Part shown: in pieces, positions 1-24,838 of the stretch
Position numbering within the stretch: position 1 is the stretch's first letter
Layout: the number at the start of each line of letters is the position of its first letter
DNA from: Bradyrhizobium ontarionense
Lineage (GTDB): Bacteria; Pseudomonadota; Alphaproteobacteria; Rhizobiales; Xanthobacteraceae
Length of the DNA stretch: 64,000 nucleotides
Reading direction: 5' to 3'
Assembly: GCF_021088345.1 (NCBI RefSeq)
Contig: NZ_CP088156.1
Coordinates: 124,001 to 188,000, forward strand
Made by a program: the position numbers and the translations under genes
Notes under the pieces: model-generated
What the model saw: only the letters and a program-made list of their open reading frames with translations
Databases searched by the model: none
What the model was told of the DNA's origin: nothing

Positions 1-607
1 CAGGTGAAGATCCGCGGCCATCGCATCGAGCTCGGCGAGATCGAGGCGCGGCTGCGGGCACAGCCTGGCGTGCGCGACAGCGTCGTGGTGGCGCAGGAGC
101 TGGGCGGCAGCCGGCAACTGGTCGGCTACGTCAGCGGCGATGAGGCGCTCGATGGCGCGGACTTGCGCACGGCGCTCGTGTCGGTGCTGCCGGACTACAT
201 GGTGCCGTCGCGGGTGATGGTGCTGCCAAAACTGCCGCTGACCCCGAACGGCAAGGTCGACCGCAAGGCGCTGCCGTTGCCCGATGCGCGCCCGACCGAG
301 ACGCAACGCGTCGCGCCGCGCAACCCGACCGAGGCCGCGCTGGCCGCGATCTGGGCCGAGCTGCTGCACCATCCGGATGTCGGCGTCACCGACAATTTCT
401 TCGAGCTCGGCGGCGATTCCCTGGTCGCGGTCCAACTCGTCGGCCGCATCAAGCGCGATCTCGCGCGCGATCTGCCGCTGAAGCGGCTGTTCGAGCTGAC
501 GACGGTCGAGATGATGGCGTCGGCGCTGGCTGAGGATCCGCCCGAGAACCGGCGCAGCGACGACATCGCCGCCATGTTCGATGCGCTCAGGGAAGTCGAG
601 CTCGCCA

Positions 608-615
<8 letters not shown>
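1..615 (+). CDS. Nonribosomal peptide synthetase, 3' end (A-domain tail plus carrier domain)
   Basis: The gene enters from the left edge in frame; only the last 204 codons are visible. They hold the C-terminal subdomain of an adenylation domain (KIRGHRIELGEIEARL, then the GKVDRKALP lysine motif near nt 250-270) and a carrier domain with DNFFELGGDSL, whose phosphopantetheine serine is the codon at 418-420. No E or TE domain follows, so the chain should pass to the condensation domain that opens the next gene. The stop at 613-615 overlaps the ATG of that gene at 608 (ATGAATGA), which suggests translational coupling. Bases 1-420 are almost identical to 12404-12823. The substrate cannot be read because the code-bearing part of the A domain is outside the window. 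Confidence 0.95.
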
Positions 616-17026
<16,411 letters not shown>

Positions 17027-17033
17027 GGTGATC

Positions 17034-18017
17034 ATGAGTCTTCATCCCGACATCGCGGCGCTGCTCGAGATGATCCAACTGGGAACGGAGTCCGGGGTGC
17101 GGATTCCGTTCGCCCAACTCACGCCGGCGCAGGCGCGCGCCGATTTCGACGCGTCGTCGCCGTTGCTGGATGTCGATCCGCCGCCGCTCCCGTACGAGAC
17201 GCAGCTGGCTCTGCCGATGCGCGACGGAACGGACATTGCTGCCCGTCTCTATGCAGGACGGATGCCGGACTGTGCCCATCCGCTGCCCGTGCTTCTCTAC
17301 ATGCATGGTGGCGGCTTCGTTGTCGGCAGCCTCGAGTCGCATCAGCCGCTGTGTCGCGGCCTTGCGATCGACAGTGGGGCGGCGGTGTTGTCGATCGGTT
17401 ACCGGCTCGCGCCGGAGCATCGGTTTCCGACAGCCTTCGAGGATTGCATGGATGCGCTCGCCTGGATCGGGCGCGAGGGCCCCGCCGTTGGCCTGGACCC
17501 GCGGCGTGTCGCCGTTGGAGGCGACAGCGCCGGCGGCACGCTGGCTGCGGCGCTGGCCATTGCCGCCCGCGACGATCAGGCCTTGCCGCAGCCTCTGCTT
17601 CAGGTGCTCGCCTATCCCGGCCTCAGCTCGCAGCAGATCTCGGAGTCCTACGCCAAATATGGTTCGGGCTTTCTCCTCGAGCGCGAGACCGTGGACTGGT
17701 TCTTCAACCACTACCTGCGCCGGGATGCCGATCGCCACGACTGGCGGTTTGCGCCGCTCGCGGCACCCGACCTGACCGGCGTGGCGCCGGCGCTGATGGT
17801 GCTGCCCGAGTTCGATCCGCTGGTCGAGGAGGGACGGGACTATGCCGCGAGGCTGCGTGCCGCCGGCACCGTGGTCGATCTCAAGGTCTATCCCGGCATG
17901 ATCCACGAGTTCCTGCGCATGGGCAATGTCGTGCCGGACGCTCTGCATGCGCGCGCCGAGATCGGCGCCAAACTCGCCGCTGTCTTCGCCACCCAAATTG
18001 GAGCAGGCCACCGATGA
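17034..18017 (+). CDS. Alpha/beta hydrolase, HSL/acetyl-esterase type
   Basis: 327 residues. ATG 17034 is preferred over GTG 17028 because a TGAGGTGA ribosome site lies just before it. The oxyanion motif HGGG is at residues 91-94, the nucleophile is in GGDSAGG (Ser165), and Asp261 and His291 complete a canonical triad, as in the hormone-sensitive-lipase group of carboxylesterases. There is no signal peptide, so it should act in the cytoplasm. It sits 7 nt after the NRPS stop and its own stop overlaps the exporter start (ATGA), so it is part of the siderophore operon. The role is inferred: release or editing of the peptide, or hydrolysis of an ester in the siderophore. The sequence does not decide between these. 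Confidence 0.9.
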   Translation: MSLHPDIAALLEMIQLGTESGVRIPFAQLTPAQARADFDASSPLLDVDPPPLPYETQLALPMRDGTDIAARLYAGRMPDCAHPLPVLLYMHGGGFVVGSLESHQPLCRGLAIDSGAAVLSIGYRLAPEHRFPTAFEDCMDALAWIGREGPAVGLDPRRVAVGGDSAGGTLAAALAIAARDDQALPQPLLQVLAYPGLSSQQISESYAKYGSGFLLERETVDWFFNHYLRRDADRHDWRFAPLAAPDLTGVAPALMVLPEFDPLVEEGRDYAARLRAAGTVVDLKVYPGMIHEFLRMGNVVPDALHARAEIGAKLAAVFATQIGAGHR

Positions 18018-19747
18018 TGACGTCGTCCAATCCCGGGATCGCATACGTCGGCAGCCTGCTACGGCCGTATTGGATGCTGGTTCTCGGAGGAATCCTGCTT
18101 GGCCTGGTCGGCGGAGCCAGCGTCGCGGGCCTGCTCGCCGTGGTGAACAAGGGCCTCTACGCAGGCTCCGGCGATGTCGGTGGCCTGGTCGCTTCGTTCG
18201 CCGGGCTCTGCGTCCTGATCGTGCTCGGGTCGGTCGGCTCGGACATCAGCGCCAATGTCGTCGGACAACGGATCATCGCGTCGCTTCGCAAGTCGCTGGC
18301 CGCCAAGATCCTGATGGCCCCGATCGACCAGCTGGAATCCTATCGGGCTCACCGCCTCATTCCGGTTCTGACGAAGGACGTCGACGCGATCAGCGATTTC
18401 GCCTTCTTCTTTCCGGCGTTCCTGGTCTCGGGTGTCATCGTCGTCGGCTGCCTGATCTACCTGGCGGTGCTGTCATGGCCGCTCTTTCTCGTCACGGCGG
18501 CGTTGATCGCGCTCGGATCGTTCGCACACGTCCTGGCAAGGCGCCGCGGGATGACCGGCTTCCATCTCGCCCGTCAACACGAAGACGATCTGCAGAAGCA
18601 CTACCGGACGATCGCGGAAGGCGCCAAGGAGCTGCGCCTCCACCGGCCGCGGCGGCGTTACGTCCATGTCGATCTGATCCAGGAGACCGTGGACAGGATC
18701 AGCGACGTCCAGATCAAGGCGATCAATCTCCTCGTCACGGCCCGGGCGCTCGGGACGGTCATGCTGTTCCTGGTGATCGGGACCGCGCTCGTGCTGCGCC
18801 CGCTGCTGTGGCCGGAAGGTCCGGCATCGGTCTCCAGCGGCTTCGTCCTGGTGTTGCTGTTCATGCGCGGACCGATCGATCAGCTCATCGGCATGCTGCC
18901 GTCGCTCGGTCGCGCCCAGGTCGCGATGCGGCGGATAGCCGAACTGTCGGACCGCTTCGCGACCGCAGAGACGGACCTGCTCGGCGATCCGGCCAACCAG
19001 GCTGCCGAACACGTCGAATCGATCGAGCTGCGCGGCGTCTCCTATGCATTCCAGGCGTCCGCCGCCGAAAAGCCCTTCGTGCTCGGGCCGATCGACCTCC
19101 GCATCCGGCGCGGCGAAATCGTCTTCATCGTCGGTGAGAACGGGAGCGGGAAGACGACGTTGATCAAGCTTCTGCTCGGGCTCTACGTGCCCGATCATGG
19201 TCTGCTGTTGCGCGACGGCGTTCCCGTCGTCAGCGAGACACGCGACGACTATCGGCAGCTCTTCACGACCGTGTTTTCGGATTACTACCTGTTCGATGCG
19301 CTGTTGCAGCAGGACGATCATAAGCGCGAGGTCGCGCAGCGCTACCTGAACCGGCTCGAACTCGCCCACAAGGTCTCCGTCGAGAACGGCGTATTCTCCA
19401 CCACCGACCTGTCGACCGGGCAACGCAAACGCCTCGCCTTGATCAATGCCTGGATCGAAGGTCGTCCCGTGCTCGTGTTCGACGAATGGGCGGCCGATCA
19501 GGATCCGGCGTTCCGTCGCGTCTTCTATACGGAGTTGCTCGCCGATCTCAAACGTCTGGGCAAGACGATCATCGTGATCTCGCATGACGATCGCTACTTC
19601 CACTGCGCCGACCGGATCGTGCGGCTTCGCGATGGACGGATCGACGAGGATGAGTCGGACCAACAACGCAAGCCCGTGCGAGCGAAGCGCCCGCCGAAAT
19701 CGTCACCGCAGGATAGAGCTGCGTCACACGAGGCATCGAAGGTGTGA
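18014..19747 (+). CDS. PvdE-type cyclic-peptide/siderophore ABC exporter (fused TMD-NBD)
   Basis: 577 residues. The open frame runs far upstream, but ATG 18014 overlapping the hydrolase stop is the sensible start. The first ~330 residues hold about six membrane segments. The ATPase part has Walker A GENGSGKTT (about 374-382), the signature LSTGQRKR (about 466) and Walker B VLVFDEWAADQDP (about 486). The LSTGQRKR and FDEWAADQDP pair is characteristic of the PvdE/SyrD group, which exports peptide siderophores or their precursors across the inner membrane, probably as a homodimer. Its place directly behind the NRPS supports export of this locus's product. It is followed by about 93 bp without a gene. 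Confidence 0.93.
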   Translation: MMTSSNPGIAYVGSLLRPYWMLVLGGILLGLVGGASVAGLLAVVNKGLYAGSGDVGGLVASFAGLCVLIVLGSVGSDISANVVGQRIIASLRKSLAAKILMAPIDQLESYRAHRLIPVLTKDVDAISDFAFFFPAFLVSGVIVVGCLIYLAVLSWPLFLVTAALIALGSFAHVLARRRGMTGFHLARQHEDDLQKHYRTIAEGAKELRLHRPRRRYVHVDLIQETVDRISDVQIKAINLLVTARALGTVMLFLVIGTALVLRPLLWPEGPASVSSGFVLVLLFMRGPIDQLIGMLPSLGRAQVAMRRIAELSDRFATAETDLLGDPANQAAEHVESIELRGVSYAFQASAAEKPFVLGPIDLRIRRGEIVFIVGENGSGKTTLIKLLLGLYVPDHGLLLRDGVPVVSETRDDYRQLFTTVFSDYYLFDALLQQDDHKREVAQRYLNRLELAHKVSVENGVFSTTDLSTGQRKRLALINAWIEGRPVLVFDEWAADQDPAFRRVFYTELLADLKRLGKTIIVISHDDRYFHCADRIVRLRDGRIDEDESDQQRKPVRAKRPPKSSPQDRAASHEASKV

Positions 19748-19840
19748 GCCGCAGTTTGTACGTAATCCAGGCTCGGCGCGGCGGACTTTCTTGTTTTCGA
19801 CGCGCTGGCCAAATTACTCCCTGAGCGGGAGAGAATAGCC

Positions 19841-20938
19841 ATGACGCCCGTAGAGGTCATTGAAGGTGAGAGTCGCATGAACGCGAGCGCGAGGGTCATC
19901 GAAACAGCCGACGCGTTCCCCGTCGGGACTGATGTCGCGATGTCGGTCGTCCGCGTCAATGAAGGGCTTCGGGTGATCGCCGATGGCGCGGTGATGCTGT
20001 CGCTTGGGCTCGATGACGGTCGGAGGCGGCTGACCGTGCACGACGGCATCGATGATCCGCATCGGCTCTTGAGCGGAGTCTCGGCCGCTGCCGAAGCGCT
20101 GTTTGGTTGGAACCCTGCGCTCGACAGCATTGTCCTGGAGCTCGGCGAGACGCCGGCCGCCGCATCCGCATTGACGGGACACGGCCTTGCCGTGGTGACA
20201 GATGGCCAGTTGGTCCTGCTGCCGGAGATGGTGATGCAGCGGCGAGCGAACTGGCTGAAGGATGCGGCTCGCCCGGCGTGTCCGCCGTCCTACGTCATGA
20301 CCGACGGCAAACGGCATCCGCGGCGTCCGCCGAAGCCCGTTGGCCGGGTCTATGCGCGCTTCATCCCTTGGCTGTCCGACGTCGTCAGTTTTCGTGTCGC
20401 AGACGTCGGGCGGGATCTGTCGCTGGTTCACCGGTGGCTCAACGATCCGCGCGTGGATGCGTTCTGGAACGAAGCGGGTGACCTCGACAAGCACCGGCAG
20501 TATCTGTCGCGGATCTTGTCAGACCCGCATATGCTGCCCTTGATCGGCTGTTTCGGCGAGCAGCCGTTCGGCTATTTTGAGCTCTACTGGGCCAAGGAAA
20601 ACCGGATCGCGCCGTTTTACGACGCCGCGGATTATGATCGCGGCTGGCATGTAATCGTCGGCGAGGATGCCTATCGCGGCCGCGACTTCATCACGGCCTG
20701 GCTTCCGTCGCTCATGCACTACATGTTTATCGACGACTGCCGCACCGAGCGTATCGTCGGTGAGCCGGCCGCCGCGCATTCCCAGCAGCTGCGCAATCTC
20801 GAACTGTCGGGATTTTCCCGGATCAAGAATTTCAACTTTCCGCACAAGCGGGCAACCCTGGTCATGTTGCTTCGTGAACGTTTCTTCGGCGACCGGCTGT
20901 GGCAGCCGGCTGCGAAGAAGGCGATGACAGAGACCTAA
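19841..20938 (+). CDS. IucB/VbsA-like GNAT N-acyltransferase of hydroxamate siderophore synthesis
   Basis: 365 residues, start at ATG 19841 behind GGGAGAG. The C-terminal half (about 170-350) is the Acetyltransf_8 type GNAT fold: VHRWLNDPRVDAFW, FGYFELYW, the acyl-CoA region DRGWHVIVGEDAYRGRDF and a late ERIVGEPAA segment. The N-terminal ~150 residues form the extra lobe usual in IucB, SidF, MbtK and VbsA relatives. The family acylates the N-hydroxyl amine of hydroxy-ornithine or hydroxy-lysine to make the iron-binding hydroxamate. The acyl donor cannot be read from sequence; acetyl is the simplest guess by analogy with VbsA and IucB. The N-oxygenase that supplies its substrate starts 20 nt downstream. 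Confidence 0.88.
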   Translation: MTPVEVIEGESRMNASARVIETADAFPVGTDVAMSVVRVNEGLRVIADGAVMLSLGLDDGRRRLTVHDGIDDPHRLLSGVSAAAEALFGWNPALDSIVLELGETPAAASALTGHGLAVVTDGQLVLLPEMVMQRRANWLKDAARPACPPSYVMTDGKRHPRRPPKPVGRVYARFIPWLSDVVSFRVADVGRDLSLVHRWLNDPRVDAFWNEAGDLDKHRQYLSRILSDPHMLPLIGCFGEQPFGYFELYWAKENRIAPFYDAADYDRGWHVIVGEDAYRGRDFITAWLPSLMHYMFIDDCRTERIVGEPAAAHSQQLRNLELSGFSRIKNFNFPHKRATLVMLLRERFFGDRLWQPAAKKAMTET

Positions 20939-20958
20939 CGCAGACGGAGCATCACCTC

Positions 20959-22284
20959 ATGTCGTATCATCCCGCCCCTGAATATGATGTCGTCGGCGTC
21001 GGCTTCGGGCCGTCAAATCTCGCGCTGGCGATCGCGCTCGACGATTGCGCAAGAAAGCAGCGCGTGAGCTGCCGCTCCGTGTTCGTGGAACGGCAGCCGA
21101 GCTTCAAGTGGCACGGCGGCATGCTGCTGCCCGGCAGCAACATGCAGATCTCGTTCCTCAAGGATCTCGTGTCGCTCCGCGACCCGACCAGTCCGTTCAC
21201 GTTCATCAACTATCTGCACAAATCAGGCCGCCTGCTCGACTTCACCAATTGCAGGACGTTCTATCCGAGCCGGATCGAGTTCAACGACTATCTGCGCTGG
21301 GTGGCCGGCCAGTTCGAGTCGGTGGTCGAGTATGGAGAAACGGTCGTTGCCGTCGAGCCGGTGAGCGCCGGCCAGTCGGTGGTCGCGCTGCGCGTGCTCA
21401 CGCAGACGGAGGGTGGGGAGGAGCGGTCGCGGATCGCGCGCAACCTCGTGGTCGCTGTGGGCGGCCTGCCGCATATCCCCGCGGTGTTTCGAGCCGTCGC
21501 GGGCGATCCGCGTGTGATGCACACGAGTGGGTATCTCGACTCGCCGGTCACTGCAGGATTTGGCGGCTGCGCGCCCCGTGTGGCAGTCATCGGCGGTGGT
21601 CAAAGTGCCGCGGAGGTGACGCTGGATCTCAGCGACCGGATTCCGGATTCCAACATCGATCTGATCTTCCGGGGACACGCGCTCAAGCCGTCCGACAGCA
21701 GCCCGTTCGTAAATGAGATCTTCAACCCGGAGTATACGGACTATTTCTATTCGCAGGCGGACGGGCAGCGCGAAGCGATCGTTCGCAGTTTCCGGAACAC
21801 CAACTATGCGGTGGTCGATCCAGATCTGCTCGATCAGCTGTATCGGATGACGTATCAGCAGCGCGTCACTGGGGCGCGAAGGCTCGCGGTCCATCCGCGG
21901 AGCGAGATCGTCGCCGCCCACGCTCGACCGGAGGGCATCGTGCTCGAGCTCCTGAACAGAGATGAGGATGTACGTCATCGTGCGACCTATGACGCTATCG
22001 TGCTCGCCACCGGCTATGAGCGCTCTCCCGTGCCGGCGTTTCTCGATCCGATTCGTCGCTACATCGAGGGAGGGACGCTCGATCGGGATTATCGTCTCCA
22101 GACCAGTCCGGCCTTCCGTCCCCAGGTCCATCTGCAGGGCTGCGCCGAGACGTCTCATGGCCTGAGCGACACGCTGCTATCCGTGCTGCCGATACGGGCT
22201 CAGGAAATCACGACGTCCCTGGCTTCGACGAGGGCGAAGCAGTTCGACCCGGAGCAGCACCTCGTCGAGCGCGTGTATTTGTAA
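20959..22284 (+). CDS. pvdA: L-ornithine N5-monooxygenase (PvdA/VbsO/SidA family)
   Basis: 441 residues. ATG 20959 is chosen; a longer in-frame start at 20899 would overlap the acyltransferase. The FAD motif VGVGFGPSNLAL is at residues 12-23, the substrate region MLLPGSNMQISFLKDLVSL follows, the NADPH motif VIGGGQSAAE is near 210 and the ATGY motif near 350. FLKDLVSLRDPTSPFTFINYL matches the ornithine group (PvdA, SidA, VbsO) better than the lysine group (IucD), which has GIGPFNL. It hydroxylates the side-chain amine of ornithine with NADPH, FAD and O2, the first committed step to a hydroxamate. It closes the visible siderophore operon. Ornithine rather than lysine is a family-level inference. 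Confidence 0.92.
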   Translation: MSYHPAPEYDVVGVGFGPSNLALAIALDDCARKQRVSCRSVFVERQPSFKWHGGMLLPGSNMQISFLKDLVSLRDPTSPFTFINYLHKSGRLLDFTNCRTFYPSRIEFNDYLRWVAGQFESVVEYGETVVAVEPVSAGQSVVALRVLTQTEGGEERSRIARNLVVAVGGLPHIPAVFRAVAGDPRVMHTSGYLDSPVTAGFGGCAPRVAVIGGGQSAAEVTLDLSDRIPDSNIDLIFRGHALKPSDSSPFVNEIFNPEYTDYFYSQADGQREAIVRSFRNTNYAVVDPDLLDQLYRMTYQQRVTGARRLAVHPRSEIVAAHARPEGIVLELLNRDEDVRHRATYDAIVLATGYERSPVPAFLDPIRRYIEGGTLDRDYRLQTSPAFRPQVHLQGCAETSHGLSDTLLSVLPIRAQEITTSLASTRAKQFDPEQHLVERVYL

Positions 22285-22494
22285 CGAGGCAAAGCGGAAG
22301 GCCGATCGTGAATTTAGTCTACGTGCACGGTCGAGGAACATGAACGGCTTAGTCGACGAGGGTGCCTTCGTGAAGAGCATGATGCTGACAGAGGGTCTCG
22401 GTCGTCTGATCATTGGCGGTCGTCGTGATTGCGCATGCCGGAAAGCCGATGTTGTGGATCGGCCAGCAAGCACGACGGAGTTCGGGAATGGGAA

Positions 22495-22839
22495 ATGGGT
22501 GAGCCGCATCTGCCTGACAAGGTGGTAGCTATATTGGTGTCGAGTGACTATGCGCGGTTGGTTGGCCGAACCATGTCGGAACGGCTCGATTACATTGTCG
22601 ACATTGCATCGCTGCACACGCAGGATGAGTTGCTGCGGCGTCTCGATCTCGGTCGCGTTCTCGTGCGTCAGGTCGAGAAGTGGCTTGGATTTCATGGACG
22701 CCGTCTCCGGCGTCCGAATGAAAGCATCGACATCGCGATGTGCGGGTTGGAATTCCGTAAGCGGCGAATCCGCCGCTCGCGGCCTGGATCGAAGCGGCGC
22801 CGGCCGAATCCGAAGGTCGGTCCGAAGGAGTCGGGCTGA
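22495..22839 (+). CDS. Hypothetical small protein with a possible helix-hairpin-helix-like core
   Basis: 114 residues from ATG 22495; earlier in-frame starts exist (22429). I do not recognise the family. The middle (SERLDYIVDIASLHTQDELLRRLDLG, then VRQVEKWLGFHGRRLR) has the rhythm of an HhH or RNA-polymerase-alpha CTD-like fold (ASLxTxxELLxxxDLGxxxxxxVEKWL). The C-terminus is very basic (RKRRIRRSRPGSKRRRP), which suggests nucleic-acid binding. It lies alone between the siderophore operon and the convergent sugar transporter. A spurious ORF is possible, as the ribosome site is weak. Confidence 0.35.
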   Translation: MGEPHLPDKVVAILVSSDYARLVGRTMSERLDYIVDIASLHTQDELLRRLDLGRVLVRQVEKWLGFHGRRLRRPNESIDIAMCGLEFRKRRIRRSRPGSKRRRPNPKVGPKESG

Positions 22840-22880
22840 TCATCCATCGGCGTCTGTGGAGGGTGCGGATCGCGTGTTCG

Positions 22881-23861
22881 TCACGCTTTCTGGCGGCCGT
22901 AGATCAGGAGCATCAGGATGATGACGGCGCCGTAGATGAGCTGGCGGCCGGCTTCGCTGATCTGCATCACCGACAGGATGGACTGCAGCAGCGTGATCAG
23001 CACGACGCCCGCGATCGTGCCGAGATAGCTGCCGCGGCCGCCAAGGATGTGCGTCCCGCCGAGCACGACCGCTGCGATCGAGGGCAGCAGGTAGGCATCT
23101 CCCATCGACTGTGCCGCCTTGGAGGCGTAGCCCGCGAGCAGCACACCGCCAAAGGCGGAGAGGGCGCCCGATAGCGCGAAGGCCAGCATCGTGACACGCC
23201 GCGTGTCGATCCCCGAGAGATAGGCGGCGCGCTCGCGATTGCCGATGGCGTAGACGGCGCGGCCGAACGTCGTACGCGACAGCAGCCAGATCGCAGCGCC
23301 ACCGATGATCGCCCAGACGAGCACGGCATTGGGAAGGCCGCTCACGATATTGCCGGTGGCGAGATAGCGCATCGCTTTGGAAGCGGAATCCTGCGGCGAG
23401 AAGCCGCCGGTGTAGGCGACCATCAGTCCCTGGGCGACCGCGTTGGTCGCGAGCGTGATGATCATCGAGGGAATGCGCAAGTAAGCGACGCCGATGCCGT
23501 TGACGAGGCCGATGGCCGCGCCGCACAGAATGCCGCAGGGAATGGCGAGGATGATGCCGCTGGTCCCATGAGCGGCCGCGGCGCAGGCCATCATCGCGCC
23601 TGTCGTCACCACCCACGGAACCGACAGATCGATCTGGCCGAGCAGGATGACCAGCATCATGCCGGTGGCGATCACGCCGAGGAAGCTCGCGACCTTCAGC
23701 TGCTGCAGCAGATAGTCCGGCGAGAGGAAGCTGCGCGAATAGAGGCTGCCCACCAGCAGCAGCAGCAGGATGCAGCCGAAGGACGCCGCCACGGCCGGAT
23801 CGATCCGGCGCAGCATGGCCAGTCCGCGGGGGACCGATCGGGATGCGGTCGCGTCGCTCAT
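22881..23861 (-). CDS. CUT2 sugar ABC transporter permease (RbsC family), second copy
   Basis: 326 residues starting MSDATASRSVPRGLAML; the ATG at 23859-23861 overlaps the stop of the upstream permease (ATGA). About ten hydrophobic segments. The BPD_transp_2 landmarks are MLVILLGQIDLSVPWVV near residue 80 and the AIGNRERAAYLSGIDTRRV cytoplasmic loop near 230, which contacts the ATPase, followed by VVLGGTHILGGRGS. RbsC/AraH-like permeases act as a dimer in the inner membrane. It is the last gene of the operon, and the two permeases probably form a heterodimer. Substrate unknown; a monosaccharide is usual for CUT2. Confidence 0.93.
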   Translation of the reverse strand: MSDATASRSVPRGLAMLRRIDPAVAASFGCILLLLLVGSLYSRSFLSPDYLLQQLKVASFLGVIATGMMLVILLGQIDLSVPWVVTTGAMMACAAAAHGTSGIILAIPCGILCGAAIGLVNGIGVAYLRIPSMIITLATNAVAQGLMVAYTGGFSPQDSASKAMRYLATGNIVSGLPNAVLVWAIIGGAAIWLLSRTTFGRAVYAIGNRERAAYLSGIDTRRVTMLAFALSGALSAFGGVLLAGYASKAAQSMGDAYLLPSIAAVVLGGTHILGGRGSYLGTIAGVVLITLLQSILSVMQISEAGRQLIYGAVIILMLLIYGRQKA

Positions 23862-24838
23862 CCGAACCACTCCAGCCGATTGCGCACGCGAATGAGGCCA
23901 AACGCGCCGATCGAGACCGCAAGCATCAGCACGAGACCCTGGAACAGCGGCTGCCATAGCGGATCGAAGTCGAACACGAACAGCAGATCGCCGATGGTCC
24001 GGAACGCGAGCGCGCCGAAGATCGCCCCGATCGCGCTGCCGCGTCCGCCCATCAGCGACACGCCGCCGAGCACCACGGCCGCGATCGAGAACAGCGTGTA
24101 GGCATTGCCGCTCGCATAGGCCGCCTCGCCCGTGTAGGAGAAGAACGTGAGGAACAGGCCGCCGATTGCGGACAGCAGGCCGGCCAGTGCATAGGCAGTG
24201 AACTTGGCGGCGCGGATCGGCGCGCCGGACATGTAGGCTGCGATCTCGGAGGAGCCGGTCGCGAACGCGGCGCGGCCGACGACCGAGCGGCTGTAGGGCA
24301 CCCAGATCACGAGCGCTGTCACAGCCAACGTCACCAGGCTGGTCGGTAGCACGCCGAACAACCGCCCGGTCAAGGCATCTGCCAGGGTCTCGTTGACGGC
24401 CCCGCCGGGATTGGGCCGCAGGAACAGCGCGACGCCATAATACATCGCGCCCGTGGCGATCGTGGTCACGATCGGTTGCAGGCGTCCGAAGATCACGATC
24501 GCGCCGTTGATCATGCCGCACACGAGACCGGTGCCGAGCACCCCGATCACGCCCAGCGCCGTCTCGGTGGCGGTGCCGACCACGATCCAGGACGCGAGGC
24601 AGTTGGTCAGTGTCAGGATCATGCCGACGGACAGATCGATGCCGGCCGTGATCACCACGATCGCCTGGGCCATGGCGACGAAGGCCAGCAAGGTCGCCTT
24701 GTTGGCCGCGGTCTGCACCATGTTAGCGCTGAAGCCGGCGGGATGGTTGGTCGAATAGATCAGGAACATCGCCACGAAGATGCCGACCGCCAGCAGCGTG
24801 CCGCGCTGTTCGGAGAACCAGTACCGCCACTCGGTCAT
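23858..24838 (-). CDS. CUT2 sugar ABC transporter permease (RbsC family), first copy
   Basis: 326 residues, many hydrophobic segments. The family landmarks AIVVITAGIDLSVGMIL (about 58-75), ATGSSEIAAYMSGAPIRAAK and VVLGGVSLMGGRGS are present. The gene overlaps the ATPase stop upstream (ATG at 24836-24838 within ATGA) and the second permease downstream, so all three cytoplasmic-side components are translationally coupled. It is clearly diverged from its partner permease, consistent with a heterodimeric pore. Confidence 0.93.
   Translation of the reverse strand: MTEWRYWFSEQRGTLLAVGIFVAMFLIYSTNHPAGFSANMVQTAANKATLLAFVAMAQAIVVITAGIDLSVGMILTLTNCLASWIVVGTATETALGVIGVLGTGLVCGMINGAIVIFGRLQPIVTTIATGAMYYGVALFLRPNPGGAVNETLADALTGRLFGVLPTSLVTLAVTALVIWVPYSRSVVGRAAFATGSSEIAAYMSGAPIRAAKFTAYALAGLLSAIGGLFLTFFSYTGEAAYASGNAYTLFSIAAVVLGGVSLMGGRGSAIGAIFGALAFRTIGDLLFVFDFDPLWQPLFQGLVLMLAVSIGAFGLIRVRNRLEWFG

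Noticed and set aside
19748..19840. A Fur/Irr/RirA site before the acyltransferase gene
   Set aside because: No palindrome or iron-box-like sequence could be found; the gene is probably transcribed with the genes before it.
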